Shown here in pieces: positions 17,472-26,091 of a DNA stretch of 64,000 nt (position 1 is the first letter of the stretch; every line of letters starts with the position of its first letter). Origin of the DNA: Marinobacterium zhoushanense (GTDB lineage Bacteria; Pseudomonadota; Gammaproteobacteria; Pseudomonadales; Balneatricaceae); the NCBI RefSeq assembly GCF_014641945.1, contig NZ_BMIJ01000007.1, forward strand, positions 248,001 to 312,000, given 5' to 3'. A program made the position numbers and the translations under genes. The notes below the pieces were generated by a model. It searched no databases. It worked only from the letters and a program-made list of their open reading frames with translations, and was not told the origin of the DNA.

Positions 17472-18407
17472 TTAACCTGACTGTTTCCTTTTGTAACAAC
17501 TGTTACGTGTGTTAGGTAACACAGGTGTAACCCCTTCACATCGACGAGCGTCCTGCACGTCATCCGTTACCGTTACCGGTACGCCTCTGAACCGGGATAC
17601 TTCGAACAGTCCGCCCAGTACCATATACTCCTGCTCGCCCTGCAACTGGCCCGGCAGCAGGCTATCGAAACAGACGATTTTGCTCAGCGGTACCTGTACT
17701 TCCAACACCTGATCGCCGAAACGCAGCGCCTCCTCCGGGTCCAGCGTGAATGAGCTCAGGTTGTTAAACAGCTTGAGCTTGGTGCCGTTGTGCTCGCCGA
17801 ACAGCTGGCCGCGACTGCCGCGATACAAGCGCAAATGGCTGCGACCCGGGTAGCGCTGGTTCAGTTCGTATTGACAGTAGGTATAGAGCAGGTCGAGTTG
17901 AGTTTCCAATGCGTTGGTGTTGTGGATGCCGCGTACCCGCTCCTCCAGGAAGCGGTCGTAGGCGTCGCTCTCCGGACTGGGGATGGGTTCCTTATGGAAG
18001 CGGGTCAGCAGACCGAAGCGTGACTCGACCCAGCCTTTCCAGACCGCACCTTCGCGGCTGTCTGAGTCGAACAACCAGCCGCGGATCAGCCGGTTGTAGT
18101 GCGCCTTGGGGCGCAGTTGCGGTTCATCCAGCGGTGAATCGGGAAGATCGTCCGCGGGCAGGCGAAATCTCAGGGTCATGTAGTTGCGGAACTGCTCCAG
18201 GCGTTCGCTGGCGCAGCGGCAGGATGACAGATGCTGCAGCAGATCGCCGTACAGACTATCGACCCCGTCAATGCGCAGCGGTGCCGGGTGGCGTTGGTAC
18301 TCGAGACTGGCGATAACGCGCGCCGGCAGGTTGCTGCGGTTGATCGGAAGCAGGGCGCTGCGCGGTGGTCGCGGTTCTTGCCGGGACATCATCGCTCCTT
18401 CGCTCAT
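17472..18407 (-). CDS. draT: Dinitrogenase reductase ADP-ribosyltransferase (DraT) homologue
   Basis: The 311-residue product matches DraT, which inactivates the nitrogenase Fe protein by moving ADP-ribose from NAD to an Arg when ammonium or darkness is sensed. Family segments are LPINRSNLPARVIASLEYQ, IRGWLFDSDSREGAVWKGWV, ESRFGLLTRFH and NALETQLDLLYTYCQYEL. The R-S-E triad of ADP-ribosyltransferases is visible: Arg in LRLYRGSRG (about 195), Ser/Thr in NNLSSFTLD (about 220) and the ExE motif in GEQEYMVLGG (about 260). The ATG overlaps the upstream stop as ATGA; an ATG at 18389 with AAGGAG just before it is a good alternative. No nif, draG or ammonium-sensing gene is in the window, so the target is open. 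The basic C-terminal tail is longer than usual. Confidence 0.85.
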   Translation of the reverse strand: MSEGAMMSRQEPRPPRSALLPINRSNLPARVIASLEYQRHPAPLRIDGVDSLYGDLLQHLSSCRCASERLEQFRNYMTLRFRLPADDLPDSPLDEPQLRPKAHYNRLIRGWLFDSDSREGAVWKGWVESRFGLLTRFHKEPIPSPESDAYDRFLEERVRGIHNTNALETQLDLLYTYCQYELNQRYPGRSHLRLYRGSRGQLFGEHNGTKLKLFNNLSSFTLDPEEALRFGDQVLEVQVPLSKIVCFDSLLPGQLQGEQEYMVLGGLFEVSRFRGVPVTVTDDVQDARRCEGVTPVLPNTRNSCYKRKQSG

Positions 18408-19120
18408 GGCGTTATCAGCAAAGCAACACCCGGCAGTTGTCGGGCCAGGCGCTCTTCATCATGCGGATCTGCCAGTGTCCCGGCAGGAATCAGTATCAGC
18501 TCCACCTGCCAGGCGCGCAGCATCGGCCGCAGGGTTGCCGGATCGTACCCGACCAGGTCGGTGCGTACGCTGACCCCTTCCGGCAGCGCGTGCGCCCTGT
18601 GCCAGGGAGAGTCGGGCAGGGCCAGCAACAGCAGCGGGATCTGGTCGCTGTCGGCGATGCGTCGGGCGTACGCCAGCGCGCGTTCCGACGCGTCGTCACC
18701 GGAATGGATCACCGCCATATGCGGCTTCAGTGCGGAGGGTACGCTGGCCGTCCTCAATGGCTGAGCGGCGCGCAGCAATGCCGTTTCGGGATCCGTCGGC
18801 AAAGGCGCCGATCGTCGGGTACGTATCAGCTGCCAGTGCAGTGTCGAGCCGCGAGCGATCTCCTCCAGTTCCGTACGCAACTGGCGCATCAATCGCTCGC
18901 TACGACGGTGCAGGGAGTCGCGGTTTAGCGGTCTGGATATGGCGCCTGCCCGGCAGATCTCGGTGGCAAAGGGTAGGGCCGCCAGCTCATCCAGGCTCTC
19001 ATCCTCCTCCAGTTGGGCCAGCAGCTCGGCATTCAGTGTCCTGGCCAATGCCGCGTAGATGGCGAGCTCCGACCGTTCGACGTAGCGGGGATCGAGTCTC
19101 AGTATCAGACGCCTGATCAT
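18404..19120 (-). CDS. UspA-like uncharacterised protein
   Basis: This soluble protein has 238 residues and no signal or membrane segment. It looks like two divergent universal-stress-type alpha/beta halves. Residues 1-110 include RRLILRLDPRYVERSELAIY and a helical stretch rich in Arg and Glu (RRSERLMRQLRTELEEIARG). Residues 125-238 include PHMAVIHSGDDASERALAYA and end in the strand-like ELILIPAGTLAD and GVALLITP. The usual UspA ATP-binding G-x2-G-x9-G pattern is not clear. It starts after GGAGGGCGAG and ends overlapping the DraT start, so the two are probably translated together. Its function is unknown; context suggests a partner of DraT or of the Lon-like protease upstream. Confidence 0.7.
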   Translation of the reverse strand: MIRRLILRLDPRYVERSELAIYAALARTLNAELLAQLEEDESLDELAALPFATEICRAGAISRPLNRDSLHRRSERLMRQLRTELEEIARGSTLHWQLIRTRRSAPLPTDPETALLRAAQPLRTASVPSALKPHMAVIHSGDDASERALAYARRIADSDQIPLLLLALPDSPWHRAHALPEGVSVRTDLVGYDPATLRPMLRAWQVELILIPAGTLADPHDEERLARQLPGVALLITP

Positions 19121-19148
19121 ATCTCGCCCTCCTGCCTGGTATCTGCTC

Positions 19149-21548
19149 TCAATTATCCGATTTCGCCGACAGTTTGCGTGCCTGCTCGGTCCAGTCCAGC
19201 AGCTGCTGCTGGACACAGCCGTTGACGCTGGCCGGCGGATAGCGTCCATCCTCGTCGGCCTTGCCCGGTTTGCGATCAAACAGCAGGCCTATCAGCTCAT
19301 CGAGTTCGCTGACCGCGTAGATATGGAACTCGCCGCGCTCGCAGGCCTGTACCACCTCCTGATCGAGGATCAGGTGGTCCACGTTGGCGGCCGGAATCAC
19401 CACGCCCTGTTCGCCGCTCAGACCTCGGCTTCGGCACAACTCGAAGAAGCCCTCTATCTTCTCATTTACACCGCCGATCGCCTGGATCTCACCGCGCTGG
19501 TTGATCGAGCCGGTTACCGCCAGCGACTGTTTGATCGGCAAGCCGCTGATTGCCGAGAGCAGCACACAGAGTTCCAGGGCCGAGGCGCTGTCGCCGTCGA
19601 CCATGCCGTAGGACTGTTCGAACACCAGGCTGGCATGCAGGGCCAGGGGCGAGTTGCGGGCATAGCGGGCGCCGATACAGTTGGCCAGGATCATCACCCC
19701 CTTGGAGTGGATCGGGCCGCCCAGCTCGGTTTCCCGCTCGATATCGATCAGCTTGCCGCTGCCCAGGCGGGCGGTGGCGCTGATCCGCGACGGCTTGCCG
19801 AAGCGCTGGTCGCCGAGCTGGAACACCGACAGGCCGTTGGCCTGACCCACCGCGCTGCCGCTGCTGGCGACGATGATGGTGCCGCGCTCGATCTGCTCCT
19901 GCATCAGCTCCGAGTACTGCGCGCTGCGGGTACGCGCCATCTTCAGTGCCTGGCTGACGTGCCGGGCTTCCACCTGGCTGGTGCCGGCGCGGGTGGCGCA
20001 GTAACTGGCCTCCCGGAGCAGGTCGATCAGCTGGCCACGGTTCAGCGACAGTTTGGCGCTGTCGTCGACCCGGCGTGAGCCCTGCTCGACGACGCGTTCG
20101 ATCGCTGAGCGGCCAAACGGGGCCAGACCCTCCTCCCGCACCAGCTGGGTGATCAGTCCCAGATAGCCCTCCAGGTTTTCCCGCGAGCGGTCCAGCTGTT
20201 CGTTGAAGTCGGCGTAGATCTTGAACAGTGAGCTGAACTCGGGATCGTAGGCCTTGAGCAGGTAATAAAGACGGCGTTCGCCGATCAGCACCACCTTCAG
20301 TTTGAGCGGCATAGGTTCCGCTTCCAGCGAGCGGGTACCGCTGATGCCGTACATCTTTTCCAGCGGATCGATGCGGATCTCATTGTTGCGCAGGGCGCGC
20401 TTGAGCCCCTCCCAGGCAAAGGGGTAGGTGAGCAGCTTCTGCGCGTCGACGATAAGGTAGCCGCCGTTGGCCCGGTGCAGTGCACCGGGCTGGATCAGAC
20501 TGAAGTCGGTGCTCAGGGTGCCGAAGTGGGCCTGATACTCGATGCGGCCAACCAGATTCTGGTAGCTGGGGATATCCTCCATCACCACCGGCGAGCCGCC
20601 GTTATGGTCGTGACTGACCAGCAGGTTGATACGATAACGGCGGAAGGTGTCGCTGCGTGCCAGCTTGTGCAGCGGCATCTTGGCGTTCTCCTCCTTGTCC
20701 TGGGCGAAGAAGTCATCCACGTTCTCGATCATGTCCTGGTGTACCTGATCGAGGAACTCAAGTACCGCCGATTGACTGCCATATTTCTGCCGCAGCTCGC
20801 CCAGTGCCGGGTCGATGACGCTGTGGGTGATCTCGTCGTCGAGTTGGCGGATCGCCTCGCGGTGTTCCTGCTGCAGTCGAGGCAGTTCGCGCACCAGCGC
20901 GGTCAGCTCCGCATTGAGCTGCTCCAGAGCGGCTTTGATCCGATCCTGCTCCGCCTGCGGCAGCGCCTTGAACTGCTCCGGCGTCATCAGCTTGCCATCA
21001 TGCAGGGGGCCCAGCGTGTATCCCGCCGGGGTACGCATCAGCGTGATCTGCTCCTGGTGCGCCTTTTCACCCAGGGCCTGGAATTGGTTCTCTTCGCGCT
21101 GTTCGAACTCGTCGGACAGCTCCTGCACCCGGTTACGGTATTCGTCGCTCTTGAAAGTTGCCGGAATCTGCAGCAGCAGGCTCTCGATCAACTGCTGCAT
21201 ATCCTGGCGCAGGCCCTGGCCCGAGCCCTGCGGCAGGCAGAGCATGCGCGGTTCGTGGGGGCGCTCAAAGTTGTGTACGTAGACCCAATCCTGCGGCGCC
21301 TCGCCTTGCGCGGCTCGTTCCTTGATGGTGCGCGAGACCAGCTCCCGTCGGCCGACGCCGGTGGAGCCGCTGACAAAAAGGTTGTATCCGGGATGGTGCA
21401 TGCCGATGGCAAACTGGATCGCATCCATCGCCCGCTGTTGCCCCAGAGCTGACAAGTCCGGTGTCAGATCGTTGGTCGACGTGAAACCGAATCCGCTGAG
21501 GTCGCAGTGATGGTAGAGCTGGTTGCTATCCAGGGGTTTTAAAGCCAT
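19149..21548 (-). CDS. Lon-like ATP-dependent protease (LonB/AAA_32 type)
   Basis: The product has 799 residues. The N-terminal half has an AAA-type domain with P-loop GSTGVGRRELV (about residue 60), which departs from the normal GKT/S, and a long coiled-coil insert (about 130-290) rich in Gln and Glu. The C-terminal Lon protease domain carries the catalytic Ser in MVDGDSASALELC (about 652) and Lys in GGVNEKIEGFFELC (about 697), and the conserved TGSINQRGEIQAIGG. The start at 21548 is chosen over an upstream ATG at 21569 because of AGGA spacing and family length. Proteins of this type are found widely in Proteobacteria and degrade unknown substrates. Here it heads a same-strand set with the UspA-like gene (28-base gap) and draT. 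Confidence 0.88.
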   Translation of the reverse strand: MALKPLDSNQLYHHCDLSGFGFTSTNDLTPDLSALGQQRAMDAIQFAIGMHHPGYNLFVSGSTGVGRRELVSRTIKERAAQGEAPQDWVYVHNFERPHEPRMLCLPQGSGQGLRQDMQQLIESLLLQIPATFKSDEYRNRVQELSDEFEQREENQFQALGEKAHQEQITLMRTPAGYTLGPLHDGKLMTPEQFKALPQAEQDRIKAALEQLNAELTALVRELPRLQQEHREAIRQLDDEITHSVIDPALGELRQKYGSQSAVLEFLDQVHQDMIENVDDFFAQDKEENAKMPLHKLARSDTFRRYRINLLVSHDHNGGSPVVMEDIPSYQNLVGRIEYQAHFGTLSTDFSLIQPGALHRANGGYLIVDAQKLLTYPFAWEGLKRALRNNEIRIDPLEKMYGISGTRSLEAEPMPLKLKVVLIGERRLYYLLKAYDPEFSSLFKIYADFNEQLDRSRENLEGYLGLITQLVREEGLAPFGRSAIERVVEQGSRRVDDSAKLSLNRGQLIDLLREASYCATRAGTSQVEARHVSQALKMARTRSAQYSELMQEQIERGTIIVASSGSAVGQANGLSVFQLGDQRFGKPSRISATARLGSGKLIDIERETELGGPIHSKGVMILANCIGARYARNSPLALHASLVFEQSYGMVDGDSASALELCVLLSAISGLPIKQSLAVTGSINQRGEIQAIGGVNEKIEGFFELCRSRGLSGEQGVVIPAANVDHLILDQEVVQACERGEFHIYAVSELDELIGLLFDRKPGKADEDGRYPPASVNGCVQQQLLDWTEQARKLSAKSDN

Positions 21549-21646
21549 GTTCGCGCGTCCTGTTCTCAAGTGGCAACTGATGTGACCAACTTACATAACC
21601 AACTACAGGGTAGAACAGAGTCCGGCTGTTGGGCTTTAGATCCAGA

Positions 21647-22903
21647 TCAGAACAACAGCAAAATTCCACCGGCGCAGAGGGCGAGGCCAAGCCCGAACCA
21701 GAGCTGGCGCATCAGCTTCCAACCGCCGGCCAGCGCGGCCAGCATCCCCTTGACCAGGGTATTGCTGATCGCGGCCAGGGTGATACCGGTGACCGCAGTA
21801 TCATGGGCGATACCGTTGTGGGCCATACGTGCCAGGGTCAGGGTAATGGCATCGACATCGGTGAGACCGGCGATGATGGAGACCAGCCATAACCCCTGCT
21901 CGCCGATATGGGTCTTGATCCCCTCCGCGGCGAGCATGATCACCACGAGCAGAAGGCCGAATTTCAGCGCCGGGCCGAGCTGGAACGGGGAGGCGGCGAT
22001 TTTGTCGACGCTGACCTGGCCATGAGGCTCGTCGTGGCGCCAGAGCCAAACCGCGGCAGCGAGGCTGATCAAACTCATAGCGCCAAGTGGCAGCAGCAGA
22101 TCGGGCAGCAGCGCCCGGTTGAGCACGGCGACTTCAAACAGGATGCGAGGGTACATGATCGCACTGGCCAGCATGATTCCGCCTGCCAGCAGTCGGTGCA
22201 GTGGGAGCCTCTGGCTCATACGCGCCAGGCTCAGGGTGGTTGCGGTGCTTGATGCGATGCCGCCCAGGGCGCTGGTGATCATGACCCCCTTATCGGTACC
22301 GGCAAGCTGCATGGCAAAGTAACCGGTCAGGCTGATGCCGGCGATCAATACTACCAGCAGCCAGATCTCGTAGGGGTTCAGTGCCTGCCAGGGGCCGAAC
22401 CCCTCGTTGGGCAACACCGGGAGCAGTACCGCCGAGATCAGCCCCAGTTGCAGTATGCCGCGCAGCTCGCTGCTGCTGAGCCGCGCCAGCCAGCTATGCA
22501 GGGTCTCTTTGAAGTGCAGCAACACACTGATGATGACGGCGGCGGCCACCGCCAATGCCGGTTGGTCGAGCGCTACCAGCACGCCGAGCAGGTAGGTGAG
22601 TATCGAGGCGACAAAAGAGGTGGCACCATAGTCACGATCTTCGTCCGCGTTCAGCCGGTAGCCAAGGCCCAGCAGCCCTGCGATGGCGATCAGAGCCGTA
22701 ACCGTGATCCAGGGCGACAGCAAAGTACCGAGCAGCCCCCCGATCTGGCCGCTGATCGCAATGAGAGTGAAGGTGCGGATACCGGCGATGCGTCCACCGG
22801 TTCGGGTTTCGCGTTCGTGCCAACCGCGCTCAAGCCCTATCAGCAAGCCCAGCGCTGCCGCTGTCAGCAGTTGTAAGATAGGGTCCGAAATCAAATCCAT
22901 CAT
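21647..22903 (-). CDS. MgtC/SapB-DUF4010 family membrane protein
   Basis: This 418-residue protein has about twelve hydrophobic segments. The N-terminal part (1-140) is of MgtC/SapB type with the signature AALGLLIGLERGWHERE and RTFTLIAISGQIGGLLG. The C-terminal part is a DUF4010 domain (about 180-390, with GGIASSTATTLSLARMSQ and TDVDAITLTLARMA). Its role is unclear; family members affect divalent cation balance or membrane stress. It stands alone between the Lon-like gene and the helicase gene, on the same strand as both, with gaps of about 100 and 140 bases. The start has GAGG upstream. Confidence 0.85.
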   Translation of the reverse strand: MMDLISDPILQLLTAAALGLLIGLERGWHERETRTGGRIAGIRTFTLIAISGQIGGLLGTLLSPWITVTALIAIAGLLGLGYRLNADEDRDYGATSFVASILTYLLGVLVALDQPALAVAAAVIISVLLHFKETLHSWLARLSSSELRGILQLGLISAVLLPVLPNEGFGPWQALNPYEIWLLVVLIAGISLTGYFAMQLAGTDKGVMITSALGGIASSTATTLSLARMSQRLPLHRLLAGGIMLASAIMYPRILFEVAVLNRALLPDLLLPLGAMSLISLAAAVWLWRHDEPHGQVSVDKIAASPFQLGPALKFGLLLVVIMLAAEGIKTHIGEQGLWLVSIIAGLTDVDAITLTLARMAHNGIAHDTAVTGITLAAISNTLVKGMLAALAGGWKLMRQLWFGLGLALCAGGILLLF

Positions 22904-22991
22904 CCATGCCTCGGAGCTGTCTCTAACCTAAGCTTAGAAAACAAAGATCAACCCTGCAGCCAGCCGAACGCCCGAGCCGGGGGGCAGGTGG

Positions 22992-23020
22992 AAAAAAGAA
23001 GCCCCGCATGGCGAGGCTTC
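22992..23020 (-). terminator. Rho-independent terminator of the helicase gene
   Basis: On the minus strand, GAAGCCTCGC and GCGGGGCTTC pair around a 3-base loop, with one G-T type wobble, and are followed by six T. It lies about 25 bases past the helicase stop. Confidence 0.88.
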
Positions 23021-23045
23021 TAATTCGATACGGCGAACGTCGGTG

Positions 23046-24371
23046 TTACTGCTTTTTCTTCAGTGGTGCGAAGCCGTCTTCGCTGACCGGTGCCGGTTTT
23101 GCCCGGCGCTTGCCGACCTGCTTCTGGTCGCGCAGGCGGTTCTTCACCTTGGGTTTCTCGGCCGGTTTCTTCTTGCTCTCTTTCTTCTTGCCGGTGCCGG
23201 CCGCCTTGCCCGAGGCCTTGAGTTTTTTCGGACCGGAATAGCCGCCTTCGAGCCCCTTGAGTGTGCGCTTCTCGAAACTCTGCTTCAGGTAGCGCTCGAT
23301 GCTGGCCTTCAGATTCCATTCGTTGGGCGCGATGAGACAGATCGCCAGACCCTCGCGTCCGCCGCGTCCGGTGCGACCCACTCGATGGACATGCTCATCA
23401 CCGCTGCGCGCCAGGTCGAAGTTGATGACCAGATCGACACCCTCGATATCCAGTCCGCGGGCGGCCACATCGGTGGCGATCAGGATATTGATCTTGCCCT
23501 CGCGCAGCAGCTTGAGGATACGGGTGCGCTGTGGCTGGTCCAGTTCACCGTGCAGCACGCCCACGCGCAATCCCAATGATTGCAGGCGGGGGCCGAGTTC
23601 GTCGCTGAGCGCTCGGGTGTTGGTGAACACGATCGCCTTGTCGTAGGTTTCGTTCTTCAGCAGCCAGCCGAGCTGCTTCTCCTTGAGCTTGGCGTCGTCG
23701 GCGAGGATCACCTGCTGGCGGATACTCTCGATCTCGGTTTGTGCCGTACTCAACTGCACGGTTTCGGGCTCACGCAGAACCCGATCCAGAATATCGCCCA
23801 CGCCCCGGTGGGTCAGGGTGGCCGAGAACAGCATGCTCTGGCGCTCTTTGCGACAGGCGTCGGTGACAAACAGCACCTCCTCGCGAAAACCCATGTCGAG
23901 CATGCGGTCGGCTTCGTCCAGTACCAGGAACTCAAGGTCGTCGAAGTCGATGGTGTTGCGCTCGATATGCTCCTTGATCCGCCCCGGGGTACCGACAATG
24001 ATCTCTGGGTTTTTGCGGATCTTGGCAGTCTGGTTCTGGTAGTTCTCGCCACCGCACACCGGAAGCACGCTGACGCGGGTGAATGCAGCGAGCTTGACGC
24101 AGGTGGCGCTGACCTGCTCGGCCAGCTCCCGGGTCGGTGTCAGGATCAGGCCGCGGGTACCGCTACGTGGTGCGCTGTGCTCGACACAGCGTTGCAGAAT
24201 CGGCAGCAGGAACGCCAGTGTCTTGCCGCTGCCGGTTTCGGCGCTGACCATCAGGTCGCGGCCATCCAGGGCGAGGGGGATCACCGCTTGCTGAACCTCA
24301 GTCGGCTCAGTAAAGCCTTGGGAATCGATCGCCTTGATCAGGCGCTCATTGAGTGACAACTCTTCGAACAC
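23046..24371 (-). CDS. DEAD-box ATP-dependent RNA helicase
   Basis: The product has about 441 residues with the full DEAD-box core: Q motif near residue 20 (GFTEPTEVQQAVIP), Walker A AETGSGKT (about 45), DEAD in LVLDEADRMLDMG (about 150), SAT (about 180), then ARGLDIEG and HRVGRTGRGGR in the second RecA domain (about 295-335). A Lys-rich tail of about 65 residues (GKKKESKKKPAEKPKVKNRL) should bind RNA. It is closest to SrmB/RhlE-type helicases that assist ribosome assembly or cold growth. The start is uncertain: GTG at 24371 fits the family (VFEELSLNERL) but the GGAG lies 11 bases away, while a TTG at 24410 is the alternative. Confidence 0.92.
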   Translation of the reverse strand: MFEELSLNERLIKAIDSQGFTEPTEVQQAVIPLALDGRDLMVSAETGSGKTLAFLLPILQRCVEHSAPRSGTRGLILTPTRELAEQVSATCVKLAAFTRVSVLPVCGGENYQNQTAKIRKNPEIIVGTPGRIKEHIERNTIDFDDLEFLVLDEADRMLDMGFREEVLFVTDACRKERQSMLFSATLTHRGVGDILDRVLREPETVQLSTAQTEIESIRQQVILADDAKLKEKQLGWLLKNETYDKAIVFTNTRALSDELGPRLQSLGLRVGVLHGELDQPQRTRILKLLREGKINILIATDVAARGLDIEGVDLVINFDLARSGDEHVHRVGRTGRGGREGLAICLIAPNEWNLKASIERYLKQSFEKRTLKGLEGGYSGPKKLKASGKAAGTGKKKESKKKPAEKPKVKNRLRDQKQVGKRRAKPAPVSEDGFAPLKKKQ

Positions 24372-24521
24372 GTGGGGAGAATCTCCGCGCAAAAGTGGGA
24401 TATAACACAAGCGTGCATCCTAGCAGAAAAGCGGTGCCTGCGCCGATCAGTCGGTGAACGAAATACGCAGTGGCGCGGAACACTAAGCGTTTGGCGATCT
24501 ACCCCCGCACTCTTCCTCTGC

Positions 24522-24544
24522 TTATCCACAATTTGGGTGGATAA
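24522..24544. promoter_or_regulatory. Pair of inverted DnaA-box sequences
   Basis: A perfect DnaA box TTATCCACA (24522-24530) faces an inverted near-perfect one, TTATCCACC read on the minus strand (24536-24544). They lie in the divergent region between the helicase and peroxiredoxin genes. They may allow DnaA-dependent control, and belong with the larger cluster at 26.1-26.5 kb. Confidence 0.45.
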
Positions 24545-24576
24545 CCCGGCTTAAAGTGCATCTGAAATGCTTTGTA

Positions 24577-24613
24577 ATAGATCAAAACTATTGATTGTTT
24601 ATCAACAATTAAT
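24577..24613. promoter_or_regulatory. OxyR-like operator upstream of the peroxiredoxin gene
   Basis: The OxyR pattern ATAG-N7-CTAT-N7-ATAG-N7-CTAT is followed here as ATAG, CTAT, TTAT, TAAT at exactly the right 7-base spacings. The first two quarter sites are perfect and the last two match 2 of 4 each. Position upstream of a peroxidase gene supports the call. Confidence 0.45.
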
Positions 24614-24690
24614 TTTTAAGTGATTTTATGAGCCCGTAAACTGACCACAAGTTAAATGATCTGCCTTGAGCATCAGAGAAGGAGCTTTAC

Positions 24691-25431
24691 ATGTTAGAGA
24701 ATCGTGAAGGTCAGCGCGTACCGAACGTCACTTTCCCCACCCGGGTCGGTAACGACTGGGTCAATGTCACCACGGATGAGCTGTTTGCCGGCAAGACGGT
24801 GATCCTGTTCGCACTGCCCGGCGCCTACACCCCGACCTGCTCCAGCACTCACCTGCCGCGTTACAACGAGCTGGCACCGGTATTCAAGCGTGAGGGTGTG
24901 GACAGCATTATCTGCCTGTCGGTCAACGACCCGTTCGTCATGAGTGCCTGGGCGGGCGACCAGAGCGCGGCCAACATCTACATGCTGCCGGATGGCAACG
25001 GCGAGTTCTCCGACGGCATGGGCATGCTGGTGGAGAAGCGTGACCTGGGCTTTGGCAAGCGCAGTTGGCGCTACTCCATGCTGGTCAAGGATGGTGTAAT
25101 CGAGAAGATGTTCATCGAGCCGGATGTGCCGGGTGACCCGTTCGAGGTGTCCGATGCGGACACCATGCTCAACTACATCAACGCAGAGGCGAAGCTGCCC
25201 AAGCGCGTGACCCTGCTGACCAAGCCAGGATGTCCGCACTGTGCCCGCGCCAAGAAACACCTGACCGAGAACGACATGCCCTATGAGGAGATCCAGCTCG
25301 GCAAAAATGGCGTGACCTACTCCTCGCTGGTGGCGATCAGCGGACGGGGTACCGTGCCGCAGATCTTCATCGATGGCGAGCATGTCGGCGGTGCGGACGA
25401 ACTGGAGCACTGGCTGGCGAAGAGCGCCTGA
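24691..25431 (+). CDS. Peroxiredoxin-glutaredoxin fusion (Prx5/Grx hybrid)
   Basis: The 246-residue protein joins two redox domains. A Prx5-type peroxiredoxin (about residues 1-165) has the peroxidatic Cys50 in GAYTPTCSSTHLP. A glutaredoxin (about 172-246) has the active site CPHC at 181-184, with TVPQIFIDGEHVGG for glutathione binding. Such hybrids reduce peroxides with glutathione directly in the cytosol, with no separate glutaredoxin needed. The ATG has GAGAAGGAG upstream. An OxyR-like site lies about 100 bases upstream and a clear terminator follows, so it is a single-gene unit. Length and domain order match the Haemophilus/Vibrio enzymes. Confidence 0.96.
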   Translation: MLENREGQRVPNVTFPTRVGNDWVNVTTDELFAGKTVILFALPGAYTPTCSSTHLPRYNELAPVFKREGVDSIICLSVNDPFVMSAWAGDQSAANIYMLPDGNGEFSDGMGMLVEKRDLGFGKRSWRYSMLVKDGVIEKMFIEPDVPGDPFEVSDADTMLNYINAEAKLPKRVTLLTKPGCPHCARAKKHLTENDMPYEEIQLGKNGVTYSSLVAISGRGTVPQIFIDGEHVGGADELEHWLAKSA

Positions 25432-25440
25432 TTGGCCATA

Positions 25441-25473
25441 GGGAGCCGCATTCCTCTCGCGGCTCCCTTTTTT
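25441..25473 (+). terminator. Rho-independent terminator of the peroxiredoxin gene
   Basis: Arms GGGAGCCGC and GCGGCTCCC with a 9-base loop, then six T, 10 bases past the stop codon. Confidence 0.93.
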
Positions 25474-25588
25474 CAACCTTGCCGCTCTTAAACCTCCCCG
25501 CGTGCCCCGCTAATCAGACTCAGCTTTAACTTGCATCCAGTCGGCCGATTACTTAGAACATAGTAAGAGCGAGTGGAGCGAGGTGTGT

Positions 25589-26068
25589 ATGCGACTGATT
25601 GGTGTTGCCCTGCTGTTGGTGCTGCTGGCTGGTTGCAGTAGCACTCCTCGATACGCCTCAGCTCCCTATCATCTCTCAAGTCCGCCAGCCCAGGTCCGGG
25701 TCGATCTGGTCGAACAGTACCAGCGTTGGCAGGGGGTGCCCTACCGCCTAGGCGGCATGGACCGCACTGGCATCGACTGCTCGGGTCTGGTATTCCGGGT
25801 ATTCGATGATCTCTATGACCTGCGCCTGCCACGCACCACGGAGCAGCAGCTCCAGTTCGGTATCCCTATTGAGCGGCATCAGCTGCAGATAGCAGACCTG
25901 GTGTTTTTCAAAACCAGCTGGAAAGTCCGCCATGTCGGTATCTACCTGGGTAACGGCGACTTTTTGCACGCATCCACCAGTCGCGGTGTGATGATCTCAT
26001 CTCTGGATAACCCCTATTGGCAGAGCCACTATCTGGCCTCTCGACGGGCGATTCAGACGCTCCCCTGA
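25589..26068 (+). CDS. NlpC/P60-family lipoprotein (Spr/MepS-like peptidoglycan hydrolase)
   Basis: The 159-residue product has a short lipoprotein signal with lipobox LLAGC (Cys16) and a single NlpC/P60 domain from about residue 38. The catalytic Cys64 sits in GIDCSGLVFRVF, the His in KVRHVGIYLG (about 116), and the third polar residue is probably the His in DFLHAST. The family cuts D-Ala to meso-DAP cross-links or stem peptides in the wall and lies on the outer membrane. The ATG at 25589 is chosen for its GAGG site; a GTG two codons earlier is possible. It is a single gene, followed by a long gene-free stretch. Confidence 0.9.
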   Translation: MRLIGVALLLVLLAGCSSTPRYASAPYHLSSPPAQVRVDLVEQYQRWQGVPYRLGGMDRTGIDCSGLVFRVFDDLYDLRLPRTTEQQLQFGIPIERHQLQIADLVFFKTSWKVRHVGIYLGNGDFLHASTSRGVMISSLDNPYWQSHYLASRRAIQTLP

Positions 26069-26091
26069 GTGTTGTTCACAGCAACGGCGGC

